Assembly (NCBI GenBank): GCA_038231215.1
Contig: JBBRLS010000001.1
Span: 62,001 to 126,000, forward strand
Direction: 5' to 3'
DNA: 64,000 bases
Source: Schlegelella_A sp038231215
Lineage (GTDB): Bacteria > Pseudomonadota > Gammaproteobacteria > Burkholderiales > Burkholderiaceae_C
The notes under the pieces were generated by a model that made no database searches, was not told the DNA's origin, and was given only the letters and a program-made list of their open reading frames with translations. Both the position numbers and the translations under genes were made by a program. Shown piece by piece: positions 43,738 through 52,200 of the stretch; position 1 is the stretch's first letter, and the number at the start of each line of letters is the position of its first letter.

Positions 43738-43971
43738 GTGGATTCCGCCAACCTCGTGCACATGGCCAACCGCATCGGCGAGTTCTTCGTCGCCTTTCCC
43801 GACCGGGCCGAGGCGATCGAGGGCGTGGCCGCGCACATCGCGCACTTCTGGGAGCCGCGCATGCGGCGGCAGGTTCTCGCGTTGCTCGGAACGTCCGAAG
43901 GCGAGGCTCTGAGCCCGCTCGTCGCCGACGCGTTGATGGCGAATCGGGATCGGCTCGCGCCGGTCGGCTAG
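43738..43971 (+). CDS. fdsD: Formate dehydrogenase delta subunit FdsD
   Basis: 77 aa, GTG start (an internal ATG at 43762 is possible). The pattern NLVHMANRIGEFFVAFPDR and ...HIAHFWEPRMRRQVLALL is the FdsD/FdhD-subunit family that stabilises or activates the alpha subunit. It lies 18 nt after fdhD and overlaps the convergent mobA gene by 4 nt. Last gene of the fds operon. Confidence 0.88.
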   Translation: MDSANLVHMANRIGEFFVAFPDRAEAIEGVAAHIAHFWEPRMRRQVLALLGTSEGEALSPLVADALMANRDRLAPVG

Positions 43972-44594
43972 GACATTGGCGCGGCGCCGGTATCGGTCTG
44001 GAGTTGCTGCAGCTGGGCCGGCGTGTTGACGTTGGCAAAGGCGCCCGCCGCGTCGAATCGAACGCGTTGGGTGCGCAGCCGCGCAGTCCACCGTTCGACC
44101 TTGCGTTCGCCGTCCTGCAGATAGCGAAGCAGGCTCGCCCCGAGGCCCGCCGTGCGCATCAGGCAGAACACGGGCTGCGCTTCGAGGCCGCCTCGTGCGT
44201 CGGGCGTGGCCGCCATGGCGATGTCGATCGCGGGGTCGGCGTCGAAGGCGGCGGCAAGGCGCGCGACGAGGTCGACGGGGAAGCGCGGCGAGTCGCAGGG
44301 CACGGTCACGAGCCAGAGCGTTGCCGAGCGTTCGAGGCCGGTCAGAAAGCCCGCCAGCGGGCCCGGATGGTCGGCGGCGATATCCGGCCAGACCGGCGCG
44401 CCCATCGCTTCGTACTCGTCGATGTGGCGGTTGGCGTTGATGGCGACCGGGCCCACCTGTGGCGCCAGTCGGCGCAGCGCATGCAGCGCGAGCGGCACGC
44501 CGTCGTAGAGCTGCAATCCCTTGTCGAGCCCGCCCATGCGCGTGCCGCGACCACCGGCGAGAACGAGGCCGGTGATCTGGCTCCGGTCGATCAC
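43968..44594 (-). CDS. mobA: Molybdenum cofactor guanylyltransferase
   Basis: 208 aa. N-terminal nucleotidyltransferase motif GLVLAGGRGTRMGGLDKGLQ, then WLVTVPCDSPRFP and the C-terminal FANVNTPAQL, all typical of MobA. It joins GMP to molybdopterin to make the bis-MGD cofactor that both formate dehydrogenases here require (the cox enzyme uses the cytosine form). It converges on fdsD with a 4-nt overlap, so the pairing may be functional but not one operon. Confidence 0.92.
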   Translation of the reverse strand: MIDRSQITGLVLAGGRGTRMGGLDKGLQLYDGVPLALHALRRLAPQVGPVAINANRHIDEYEAMGAPVWPDIAADHPGPLAGFLTGLERSATLWLVTVPCDSPRFPVDLVARLAAAFDADPAIDIAMAATPDARGGLEAQPVFCLMRTAGLGASLLRYLQDGERKVERWTARLRTQRVRFDAAGAFANVNTPAQLQQLQTDTGAAPMS

Positions 44595-44610
44595 GAAAGC
44601 GGCGAGCGCC

Positions 44611-45138
44611 TCAGGCGATGCGGGCGATGTCGCGCAGGTGCGTCGGGCCGGCGCGGCGCTCGATCTCGGCGAGCAGCGGCTTGTTCCAGCCGAACATGAA
44701 CATCACTTCGGCGGTGACGAACATCGGCGCGACGACCAGGCCGATGACGTCGTCGGCGAAGGCGGGTTTGCGTCCCTCGTACCAGTGGCCGATGAACTGG
44801 ATCACCCAGCCGACGAAGAAGAAGCCACCGCCCCAGACCAGCCAGGACTGCACGCTGCCACCTGCGACCTGCTCGCCGAGCTTGAGCAGCACGGCGACGA
44901 CGATGCTGGTCGTGAGGCCGAGGACGACGTCGCCGCGCGTCAGGTACCAGGCGGCCGCCAGCCCGAAGGCGATCCAGGCGGGCGTCAGCGAGACGCCGAA
45001 GACCGGAAGCACCGGTCGCGCCAGGATGACGAGGACGCCGAACACGATCATCGGCACGCCGATGAAGTGGCTGACGATGTTGCGCCGGTCGCGGTGATAT
45101 TCCGCGTACTGGGACAGAAGCTCGGTGGCGTTGCGCAT
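44611..45138 (-). CDS. Mpo1-like (DUF962) membrane protein
   Basis: 175 aa, four to five membrane helices. The N-terminal NATELLSQYAEYHRDRRNIVSHFIGVP and the late IQFIGHWYEGRKPAF carry the conserved histidines of the Mpo1/DUF962 family. Yeast Mpo1 is an iron-dependent 2-hydroxy fatty acid dioxygenase; the bacterial role is not established. ATG 45138 is the first family-like start. It lies 16 nt upstream of mobA on the same strand. Confidence 0.8.
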   Translation of the reverse strand: MRNATELLSQYAEYHRDRRNIVSHFIGVPMIVFGVLVILARPVLPVFGVSLTPAWIAFGLAAAWYLTRGDVVLGLTTSIVVAVLLKLGEQVAGGSVQSWLVWGGGFFFVGWVIQFIGHWYEGRKPAFADDVIGLVVAPMFVTAEVMFMFGWNKPLLAEIERRAGPTHLRDIARIA

Positions 45139-45348
45139 GAGGGGGCCTCGAAGCGACAGTAAGCCCATATTAGGCCAACTTGCAAGCGCCGCGCGAGGCG
45201 CCCGCTCGCTCGGCGTGAGCGACCACACGGCCGGTACCGGTCGCATCGGCTCCTGCGCCGGCTGACGACGGCACAGCGCCTTTGCCGACATCGGCGGGAC
45301 TCGGGCGGGGACTACCATCGTCGAAATTGCCACGTCGGGAGGACTGCG

Positions 45349-46233
45349 ATGCGGATGGACGGCCAGGACGAAAGCAGCAACGTCGAAGACGTGCGCGGCA
45401 TGAGCGGCGGTGGTGGCGGCGGCTTCGGCGGACGCAGTATCGGCATTGGCAGCGTCGCCGTGGCGCTGATCGCCGGCTGGATCTTCGGCGTCAACCCCCT
45501 CACCATCCTCGGCCAGATTGCCGGTGGCGGCGGTGGGGGCGGCCAGGTCGTGCAGCAGCAAGGGCCGGCACCAGCCCCGCCGAAGAACGACGCCGGTGCG
45601 CGCTTCGTCTCGCAGGTGCTGCGCAGCACCGAGGTGGTCTGGACCGACATCTTTCGCGAGTCCGGAAAGACCTACCAGCCGCCCAAGCTCGTGCTGTTCA
45701 AGGAGCAGTGGCCGACCGCCTGCGGCCAGGGCGACGCGGCCATGGGTCCCTTCTACTGCCCGAACGACCAGAAGGTCTACATCGACCTGAGCTTCTACGA
45801 CATCCTGTCGAGAAAGCTCGGAGCACCCGGCCAGTTCGCGCAGGCCTACGTGGTGGCCCACGAGGTCGGCCACCACGTGCAGAACCAGCTCGGCATCATG
45901 CAGCGCGTCGACGCGATGCGCGGGCGCGGCGGCGAAGCGCAGGCGAATGCGCTGAGCGTGCGCGTCGAGCTGCAGGCCGACTGTTTTGCCGGCATCTGGG
46001 CCAAGCGCTCGCAGCAGGAGAACGGCTGGCGTCTGGATGCGGGCGACATCGAGACCGCGCTCAACGCCGCCGCGCAGATCGGCGACGACACGCTCCAGCG
46101 CAAGTCGCGCGGCACCGTCGTGCCCGAGACCTTCACGCACGGCACCAGCGCGCAGCGCGTGAGCTGGTTCAAGCGCGGCGTCGAGAGTGGCAGCGTCGAT
46201 CGCTGCAATACGTTCGAAGGGCGCGATCTGTAG
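45349..46233 (+). CDS. ypfJ: Neutral zinc metallopeptidase, YpfJ/KPN_02809 family
   Basis: 294 aa. A Gly-rich cytoplasmic N-terminus, one membrane helix (SIGIGSVAVALIAGWIFGV), then a periplasmic domain with the zinc-binding HEVGHHVQNQLG and a later ELQADCFAGIWA, both typical of the family. Function is unproven. GGGAGGA (45337-45343) lies 5 nt before ATG 45349; another ATG at 45355 is in frame. Confidence 0.88.
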   Translation: MRMDGQDESSNVEDVRGMSGGGGGGFGGRSIGIGSVAVALIAGWIFGVNPLTILGQIAGGGGGGGQVVQQQGPAPAPPKNDAGARFVSQVLRSTEVVWTDIFRESGKTYQPPKLVLFKEQWPTACGQGDAAMGPFYCPNDQKVYIDLSFYDILSRKLGAPGQFAQAYVVAHEVGHHVQNQLGIMQRVDAMRGRGGEAQANALSVRVELQADCFAGIWAKRSQQENGWRLDAGDIETALNAAAQIGDDTLQRKSRGTVVPETFTHGTSAQRVSWFKRGVESGSVDRCNTFEGRDL

Positions 46234-46328
46234 TTTGGCCTGTGGCCGGGCGGCGTCCGGTCGCCGCCCGGCGGCACTGCGTCACGCCGGTGCCGGTCAA
46301 GGCGTGCGGCCTTGCGCCGATACTCGCC

Positions 46329-47489
46329 ATGATGGCGCAGCTGAAAGCGGCGATGGAAGCGAGCGCGGGTGCCCAGCCCGCGCTGCCGCATGACGCCGCG
46401 AAGGCGCCGACCGAGGCCTTGCTGACCCGTCGACGCGAGCGGCTGCGCATGCTGCCCATGGTGGCTGCGAGCTACGGCGTCGATACCGCCTTGCTCTGCG
46501 CCTACTACGCCGTCGGCGTGGTGCCGTGGCAGATGCCGCCGACCTTTCTCGTCTGCGGACTGCTTCTCTGTGGCGCCTTTTACCTGGTGCTCGACAGCGA
46601 CCTGCCCGAGCGGATGCGCGACCACCACATGGTGATGGAGCAGATGGTTGCCAACTGCGCGCTGCAGATGGCCTTTCTGATCTGGGTGCCGCAGGTCGGG
46701 GCGGCCTTGATGATGCTGTGCTTCGTCATCTTCGCGTTCGGCGCGCTGCGCATGAAGTTTCGCACGGTCGTGTTCGGTTCGACGGCACTGGCCGTTGCGA
46801 TGGGCCTGCTCGTCGCTTTCTTCGGCGACGGCGTCGCGCTGCCGATGGCCACGCCGGCGCAACGCGCGGTGAGCGGGCTCCTGTTCGCCGTCGTGCTGTC
46901 GCGACTGGCCTTTCTCGGCCAGTACGGCGCCCATCTGCGCGCCTTGCTGAACGAGCATCGCGCCAAGCTCACGGTCGCCCTGGCCGAGGTCGAGCGTCTG
47001 GCCGGCCGCGACGACCTCACGGGTGTGATGAGCCGGCGCGCCATCGTCGCGCTGGTCGGCGACGAGCGCGAGCGCATGCGCCGCACCGGCGCCGCCTTTG
47101 CCGTCGCCCTCTTCGACATCGACTTCTTCAAGAGTGTCAACGACGAGCACGGCCATCTTGTCGGCGACGAGGTGCTGCGGCGCTTCTGCGGCGCTGCCTC
47201 GGAGGCGATCCGCACCACCGACCGGCTCGGCCGCATCGGCGGCGAGGAGTTTCTCGTCCTCATGCCGGCGACCGACCGGGCCGAGGCCGCGCTCGCCGCT
47301 GCCGAGCGAGTTCGCGAGGCGGTGGCGAGCGTCGACTGGCAAAGCGTCGATGCCGGGCTGCACGTGACCGTCTCCGCCGGCGTCGGCGTCGCCCAGGCCG
47401 ACGACACGCTCGAGGCCTTGCTCGGCCGCGTCGATACTGCCCTCTACGCAGCCAAGCACGACGGACGCAACTGCGTCCGCGCTGCCTAG
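46329..47489 (+). CDS. Diguanylate cyclase with membrane-bound N-terminal half
   Basis: 386 aa. Six to seven hydrophobic helices (about residues 40-205), then a GGDEF domain reading GGEEF (active form), with LFDIDFFKSVNDEHGHLVGDEVL and ADKALYAAKxxGRN-like VDTALYAAKHDGRNC. It would make cyclic di-GMP, often opposing motility, which is notable near the flg genes though the link is only by distance. ATG 46329 is chosen because the open frame upstream overlaps ypfJ. No inhibitory RxxD site was looked for in detail. Confidence 0.88.
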   Translation: MMAQLKAAMEASAGAQPALPHDAAKAPTEALLTRRRERLRMLPMVAASYGVDTALLCAYYAVGVVPWQMPPTFLVCGLLLCGAFYLVLDSDLPERMRDHHMVMEQMVANCALQMAFLIWVPQVGAALMMLCFVIFAFGALRMKFRTVVFGSTALAVAMGLLVAFFGDGVALPMATPAQRAVSGLLFAVVLSRLAFLGQYGAHLRALLNEHRAKLTVALAEVERLAGRDDLTGVMSRRAIVALVGDERERMRRTGAAFAVALFDIDFFKSVNDEHGHLVGDEVLRRFCGAASEAIRTTDRLGRIGGEEFLVLMPATDRAEAALAAAERVREAVASVDWQSVDAGLHVTVSAGVGVAQADDTLEALLGRVDTALYAAKHDGRNCVRAA

Positions 47490-47499
47490 GCAGATCGGC

Positions 47500-47766
47500 T
47501 CAGCGCAGGGCGCGGATCCAGTCGCAGCGCAGCACGCCGCTGGCGTGCAGGCGACGTCGCAGGGCGACGTAGAGGCTGGGCAGGAAGACCAAGCCGCCGC
47601 AGAGCACGAGCGCCCAGCCGGCATGGATGGCAAACGCGGCCGGCGCGCCGACCCAGCCCGCGAGCCACAAGGTCAGCACCATATCCCAGACGTGCTTTTC
47701 GAACGGCTGCTCGCGCACGTGCCGCTCGTGCCACTGCTTCAGGTCCTGGAGTTGATCGAGGTTCAT
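47500..47766 (-). CDS. 2TM domain-containing protein
   Basis: 88 aa. Short N-terminal charged part (NLDQLQDLKQWHERHVREQP) then two membrane helices separated by a tight turn (MVLTLWLAGWVGAPAAFAI; GWALVLCGGLVFLPSLYVAL). This fits the 2TM-domain family of unknown function. ATG 47766 is preferred over the longer open frame starting at 47823. It lies 25 nt after lldD on the same strand. Confidence 0.65.
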   Translation of the reverse strand: MNLDQLQDLKQWHERHVREQPFEKHVWDMVLTLWLAGWVGAPAAFAIHAGWALVLCGGLVFLPSLYVALRRRLHASGVLRCDWIRALR

Positions 47767-47791
47767 GGCGCGCAACGCCTCCTTCGATCCT

Positions 47792-48943
47792 TCAGTACGT
47801 TCCTGGCAGAAGAATCCGGTCATCCACTTTCTGCAGGTCGGTGTGGCCGCAGAAGGCCATCGTCAACGCCATCTCGTTGGCGATGAGCTCGAGCGCTCGC
47901 GTCACGCCGGCCTGGCCCATCGCACCCAGCCCGTAGACGAAAGCGCGGCCGATCAGCGTGCCGCGCGCGCCGAGCGCCCAGGCCTTGAGCACGTCCTGGC
48001 CCGAGCGGATGCCGCCGTCCATCCAGACCTCGATCTGCGCGCCGACTGCCTCGGCAATCGCCGGCAGCGCCGAGACGGCCGAGGGCGCGCCGTCGAGCTG
48101 GCGGCCGCCGTGATTGGAGACGATGATCGCGTCGGCGCCGCTCGAGACGGCAAGCTTCGCGTCTTCGGCGTCGAGGATGCCCTTGAGGACGAGCTTGCCG
48201 CCCCAGCGCTTCTTGATCCACTCGATGTCGGCCCAGGTCAGCGTCGGATCGAACTGCTGCGCCGTCCACGCGCCCAGCTCCGCCATGTTCTCGACGCCCT
48301 TGACGTGGCCGACGATGTTGCCGAACTGCCGCCGCTTGGTGCCGAGCATGGCCAGCCCCCAGGTCGGCTTGGTCATCAGGTTGAGGATGTTGGCGAGCGT
48401 CGGCTTGGGCGGCGCCGACAGGCCGTTCTTGATGTCCTTGTGCCGCTGCCCGAGCACCTGCAGGTCGAGCGTCAACACCAGGGCGCTGCAGTTCGCGGCC
48501 TTGGCGCGGTCGATGAGGCGGCAGATGAAGTCGCGGTCGCGCATCACGTAGAGCTGGAACCAGAACGGCGCTTTGGTGCTGGCGGCGACGTCCTCGATCG
48601 AGCAGATGCTCATCGTCGACAGCGTGAACGGCACGCCGAAGGCCTCGGCGGCGCGTGCGGCCAGGATCTCGCCGTCGGCGTGCTGCATGCCGAGCATGCC
48701 GATCGGCGCCAGCGCCACCGGCATCGCCACGTCGATGCCGATCATCTTCGTCCTCAGCGAACGCTTCTCGATGTCGACGGCGACGCGCTGGCGCAGCTTG
48801 ATCTTCTGGAAGTCGGCCTCGTTGGCGCGATAGGTCGATTCCGTCCACGAGCCCGAATCGGCGTAGTCGTAGAACATGCGCGGGACCTTGCGCTTCGCCT
48901 CTTCGCGCAGGTCTTCGATGTTGGTGATGACGGGATCGCTCAT
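47792..48943 (-). CDS. lldD: FMN-dependent L-lactate dehydrogenase/alpha-hydroxy acid oxidase
   Basis: 383 aa (E. coli LldD 396). The catalytic histidine lies in SNHGGRQLDG, with the FMN pocket seen in LAPIGMLGMQHADGEI, WFQLYVMRDRDF, LVLTLDLQVLGQR and WMDGGIRSGQDVLKAWALGA. It oxidises L-lactate (or another 2-hydroxy acid) and passes electrons to the respiratory chain. It starts 9 nt after the dinB stop; no lactate permease or regulator is adjacent, so the exact substrate is open. Confidence 0.87.
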   Translation of the reverse strand: MSDPVITNIEDLREEAKRKVPRMFYDYADSGSWTESTYRANEADFQKIKLRQRVAVDIEKRSLRTKMIGIDVAMPVALAPIGMLGMQHADGEILAARAAEAFGVPFTLSTMSICSIEDVAASTKAPFWFQLYVMRDRDFICRLIDRAKAANCSALVLTLDLQVLGQRHKDIKNGLSAPPKPTLANILNLMTKPTWGLAMLGTKRRQFGNIVGHVKGVENMAELGAWTAQQFDPTLTWADIEWIKKRWGGKLVLKGILDAEDAKLAVSSGADAIIVSNHGGRQLDGAPSAVSALPAIAEAVGAQIEVWMDGGIRSGQDVLKAWALGARGTLIGRAFVYGLGAMGQAGVTRALELIANEMALTMAFCGHTDLQKVDDRILLPGTY

Positions 48944-48952
48944 GCGACGATG

Positions 48953-50143
48953 CTACGACAGCGGCAGCTCGGGCTGCGCGCCCTGGGTGCTGCGGCGCGG
49001 CGACGGCGCGGCCTCCGGCAAACCGGCGACGAGCGCGCTCAGCTTCTCGAGCGCCGAGGCGCGCACGCCGAGCAGGCGCAAGCGCCGCGTCAGATCGACG
49101 CGCTTCAGGCAAAGCCCGGCGGCGCGACGGATCTCGCGCGCGTCGAGCGTGTGCGCGGGCAGGGTGAGGACGCGCGTCGCGATCCTGAAGTCGTCGAAGC
49201 GCAGCTTGATGGCGATCGTCTTCGCCGCGTAGCCCTTTCTTGACAGGTCGCCGGCGAGCCGGGTGCAGAGGTCGGTGAAGATCGCGCCGAGCACGGCACG
49301 GTCGCGCACGGCATGCAGATCGCGGTCGAAGGTGGTCTCGCGGCTGATCGATTCGGGCTCGCTCGCGGTCACCACCGGCCGCTCGTCGCGGCCGTGCGAT
49401 GCGGCATGCAGCCAGGCGCCGAAGCTCTTGCCGAAGTGCCCGATCAGGAACGCCGGATCGGCGGCGGCGACGTCGCCGATCGTCTCGATGCCAAGGCCGG
49501 CGAGCTTCTCCGCGGCCTTCGGTCCGATGCCGTTGACCTTGCGCGCGGCAAGCGGCCAGATGCGTGCCTCGATGTCGGCCTCTCTGAGAAGAGTCAGGCC
49601 GTCGGGCTTGTCGAGCTCGGAGGCGATCTTGGAGAGCAGCTTGTTGGGCGTGATGCCGATCGAGCAAGTGAGGCCCGTGGCCTCGTGCACCGCCGACTTG
49701 AGCGACAGGCCCGTGGCGCGGCCGCCGTCGTCGTGCACGCCGGGAAGGTCGCTGAGGTCGACGTAAATCTCGTCGATGCCGCGATCCTCGACGATCGGTG
49801 CGACGCTGCGCACCGCCGCCTTGAACAGGCGCGAATACTTTCGGTACTCGTCGAAGTCGACCGGCAGCAGCACCGCGTCGGGTGCGAGCACGGCCGACTT
49901 CATCATGCCCATCGCCGAGAAGACGCCGAGCTTTCTCGCCTCGTAGGTGCTGGTCGTGACGACGCCGCGGCCGACGTAGTGGCGCAAGGAGGAAAAGCTG
50001 CGCGTGCCGTCGGGGAGCAGCCGCGGCTGGGCGTCGTGGCCGCCGCCGATGACGACCGGGCGGCCACGCAATTCCGGGTAGCGCAGCAACTCGACCGACG
50101 CGTAGAACGCGTCCATGTCGAGGTGGGCGATGAGCCGTGTCAT
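48953..50143 (-). CDS. dinB: DNA polymerase IV (Y-family)
   Basis: 396 aa. N-terminal catalytic motif LIAHLDMDAFYASVELL, EARKLGVFSAMGM, the acidic SLKSAVHEATG... GIDEIYVDLSDL, and C-terminal little-finger region. It is an error-prone translesion polymerase. The last residues, PELPLS, resemble a beta-clamp binding motif (QxxLxLF-like), weakly. It is first in a minus-strand run with lldD and the 2TM gene; no LexA box was identified in the short upstream gap. Confidence 0.93.
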   Translation of the reverse strand: MTRLIAHLDMDAFYASVELLRYPELRGRPVVIGGGHDAQPRLLPDGTRSFSSLRHYVGRGVVTTSTYEARKLGVFSAMGMMKSAVLAPDAVLLPVDFDEYRKYSRLFKAAVRSVAPIVEDRGIDEIYVDLSDLPGVHDDGGRATGLSLKSAVHEATGLTCSIGITPNKLLSKIASELDKPDGLTLLREADIEARIWPLAARKVNGIGPKAAEKLAGLGIETIGDVAAADPAFLIGHFGKSFGAWLHAASHGRDERPVVTASEPESISRETTFDRDLHAVRDRAVLGAIFTDLCTRLAGDLSRKGYAAKTIAIKLRFDDFRIATRVLTLPAHTLDAREIRRAAGLCLKRVDLTRRLRLLGVRASALEKLSALVAGLPEAAPSPRRSTQGAQPELPLS

Positions 50144-50196
50144 GACCGGGGATGGTAGGCTTCAAACTGGTTGCATCCACAGTCCTTCCGGCCGCC

Positions 50197-50685
50197 ATGA
50201 CTCCCGACTCGACGACCACCTCGATCCGCTTCACCTCCCGTGCCGACGCCGCGGTGATCGCCGAGATGTCGCGCGACCTGATCGAACGCGGGCTGGGCTG
50301 GAGCTGGACGCGCGAGCGCGTGCTGCGCAGCCTCCGCCATCCCGACACCAACGCTGTCGTCGCCGTGCGCGAGGCCGAGCGGGCCGGCTTCGGCATCATG
50401 AAATACGGCGAGGATGAAGCGCACCTGCTCCTCCTCGCGGTGCGGCCGGCGTGCGCGCGGCGCGGCATCGGCAGCGCGATCGTGGATTGGCTCGAGCGCT
50501 CGGCGCGCGTCGCCGGCATCGCCCGCATCTCGCTCGAGGCGCGCTTCGGCAACGTTGCGGCGCGCAACTTCTACGCCCGTCTCGGCTACGCCCAATCGCA
50601 ACTCTTGCCCGGCTACTACGGCGGCCGCGAGGCGAGCGTGCGGATGGCCAAAACGCTAGGCGGCGAGCCGAGGGGAACGACATGA
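50197..50685 (+). CDS. GNAT-family N-acetyltransferase
   Basis: 162 aa from ATG 50197 (an ATG at 50152 would add 15 residues). The acetyl-CoA signature is LLLLAVRPACARRGIGSAIVDWLE and the C-terminal ARNFYARLGYAQSQLLPGYY. The substrate is unknown; RimI-like features are weak. It is divergent from dinB and overlaps the next gene by 4 nt. Confidence 0.8.
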   Translation: MTPDSTTTSIRFTSRADAAVIAEMSRDLIERGLGWSWTRERVLRSLRHPDTNAVVAVREAERAGFGIMKYGEDEAHLLLLAVRPACARRGIGSAIVDWLERSARVAGIARISLEARFGNVAARNFYARLGYAQSQLLPGYYGGREASVRMAKTLGGEPRGTT

Positions 50686-51245
50686 ACCGGGGTGCGTTCG
50701 CGTTGGCGGGCCTGGCGATGGTCGTCGGCCTGGCCGGGGCCCAGAACGACCCGACTGCGCTGCCGCCGGGCACGACGCGTATCGCGGCGAGCGCCGACGA
50801 GTGCGCGGTCTGGCGCCGCGAGCGCAGCTTCGCGAAGAGCGTCGAGACGCACGACCTGGCGGCCTTCGAGTCGCATCTTCACGCTGGTGCCGTCTTCAAC
50901 GCCGGTGCCGCCGAGGCCGATCGCGGCCGGGCCGCCGTGGTGCAAAGCTGGGCCGGCATCGTCGAAGGCAAGGGCATCGTCCTGCGCTGGCGGCCGGGCA
51001 TCGTCCACATCGACGGCGACCCGGCGATCGCCGTCTCGCGCGGGCCGTGGATCCTGCAGTCGGCGCGCGATGGCGCGAGCTCGTTCAGCGTCGGCTTCTA
51101 TCAGACGGTGTGGGTGCGCGATGCGAAGGACGCGACCTGGCGCGTTCTTTTCGACGCCGGCGCGTCGACGCCGCTGAAGGTGGCCGATCGCGCCGCGGCA
51201 GATGCCTGGGTCGCCGAGCAGACGATGAGCGACTGCGCGGCCTGA
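50682..51245 (+). CDS. Exported SnoaL/NTF2-like protein
   Basis: 187 aa. An N-terminal signal peptide (AFALAGLAMVVGLAGA) leads to an NTF2/DUF4440-like domain: ECAVWRRERSFAKSVETHDLAAFESHLHAGAVFN and VVQSWAGIVEGKG.. .WRPGIVHIDGDPAIAVSRGPW. Such proteins are often enzymes or ligand binders of unknown role. ATG 50682 forms an ATGA overlap with the GNAT gene, so the two are co-transcribed. Confidence 0.7.
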   Translation: MNRGAFALAGLAMVVGLAGAQNDPTALPPGTTRIAASADECAVWRRERSFAKSVETHDLAAFESHLHAGAVFNAGAAEADRGRAAVVQSWAGIVEGKGIVLRWRPGIVHIDGDPAIAVSRGPWILQSARDGASSFSVGFYQTVWVRDAKDATWRVLFDAGASTPLKVADRAAADAWVAEQTMSDCAA

Positions 51246-51255
51246 GCAATTCGCC

Positions 51256-51344
51256 GTCATCCCGAGCAGTTCGCCGTCATCCTGAGCGGAGCGAAGGATC
51301 TCGCCTCCGGCTCCGCTGGGACCTTTCGCTTCGCTCAGGGTGAC
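51256..51344. repeat. Dispersed palindromic repeat, copy 4, with extra half-unit
   Basis: The complete element is 51276-51344: GTCATCCTGAGCGGAGCGAA with GGATCTCG at the left, CTTTCGCTTCGCTCAGGGTG with AC at the right. A truncated left arm, GTCATCCCGAGCAGTTCGCC, precedes it at 51256-51275, suggesting duplication or nested insertion. It lies between the SnoaL-like gene and flgN. Confidence 0.7.
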
Positions 51345-51367
51345 AAGAGCCGTTCCGGTTGAAAAAC

Positions 51368-51760
51368 TCAAGCGCGGAACACGCCGCTCTTGTACATGCC
51401 GCGGTCGGCGGCACCGTAGATCGAATAAAGGGCAGCACCCTCGCGCGGCAGCAGCACGTCCATGGCGCGGTCGAGCGCAGCGGTGGCACGGGCCAGCGAC
51501 TCGCGCTGCGCCGCGACTTGGCCGCTGGCCTGCACGAGCCGGTCGCGCAGCAGGGGCGAGACGGGGCCGTTTCGCGCCGCGTCGGAAAAATGATCGACGG
51601 CGCTGGCCAGCGCCTTGTGCAACTCGGAGGCGTGCAGATCGATGCCGGCCGTGTCGCGTGCGCGCAAGGCGTTGCCGAGCGCGGCCAGGCCCGATTCGAC
51701 GGCGAACAGACGCTCTTCGAGGCCGGCCGAGAGCGGCGCCGGGCCGGTGTTGCCGGCCAT
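51368..51760 (-). CDS. flgN: Flagellar export chaperone FlgN
   Basis: 130 aa, mostly helical, of FlgN length and position. The family has little sequence conservation; the features here are helix-rich AVESGLAALGNALRARDTAG, and a C-terminal YGAADRGMYKSGVFRA. FlgN delivers FlgK and FlgL to the export apparatus. Its ATG shares one base with the flgM stop (TGATG), which is the best evidence. Confidence 0.75.
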   Translation of the reverse strand: MAGNTGPAPLSAGLEERLFAVESGLAALGNALRARDTAGIDLHASELHKALASAVDHFSDAARNGPVSPLLRDRLVQASGQVAAQRESLARATAALDRAMDVLLPREGAALYSIYGAADRGMYKSGVFRA

Positions 51761-52083
51761 CAGCTCTTCACCTTGCTGAGCAGCTCCTGCGCATTGGCGA
51801 TCAGCTTGTCGGCGATCGCACCGGCATCGACCTTGAACGTGCCGCCGGCGATCGCCTCGCTCATGCGGGCGACCTTGTCGGCGTCGAACTCGCTCGAGGT
51901 TCCGCCCGAAAGCAGGGTCGACGCGGTGCTCGAGAGGGCCACCGTGGCGCTCGGATCGGTTCCGTGGGCGGCGACCGGAGCAGCGCCGTGCGCATGGCCG
52001 GCCTTGCTCGCCTCAGCGGCCGCGGCATGCGTGCCGGGCGCCGGGGCGGCGACTGGCTTGTCCGCGGGATTACCGATCTTCAT
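51760..52083 (-). CDS. flgM: Anti-sigma-28 factor FlgM
   Basis: 107 aa from ATG 52083, selected because GGAG lies 6 nt upstream and the protein begins MKIGNP like other betaproteobacterial FlgM; an ATG at 52095 is also in frame. FlgM binds FliA until exported through the completed hook. The C-terminal anti-sigma region is recognisable (DADKVARMSEAIAGGTFKVDAGAIADKLI). The middle is rich in Ala and His (GHAHGAAPVAAHG), unusual. A sigma-28 promoter lies upstream. Confidence 0.88.
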   Translation of the reverse strand: MKIGNPADKPVAAPAPGTHAAAAEASKAGHAHGAAPVAAHGTDPSATVALSSTASTLLSGGTSSEFDADKVARMSEAIAGGTFKVDAGAIADKLIANAQELLSKVKS

Positions 52084-52133
52084 GATGTTCTCCATCGGCG
52101 CCAGCAGGGGGCGCGCCCATCAACATGGACGGA

Positions 52134-52160
52134 GTATCGGCGTCGCATGGCGCGACTTTA
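52134..52160 (-). promoter_or_regulatory. Sigma-28 (FliA) promoter of flgM
   Basis: Minus strand: TAAAGTCG (52160-52153), 11-nt spacer, GCCGATAC (52141-52134). The FliA consensus is TAAAGTTT-N11-GCCGATAA, so 13 of 16 core bases match and the spacing is exact. It is about 50 nt before the flgM ATG at 52083, giving late-class expression of flgM and flgN. Confidence 0.85.
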
Positions 52161-52200
52161 GGGATTTCTGGCGCCGTCGTGGCGTAGGCGAGCCGAGCCT

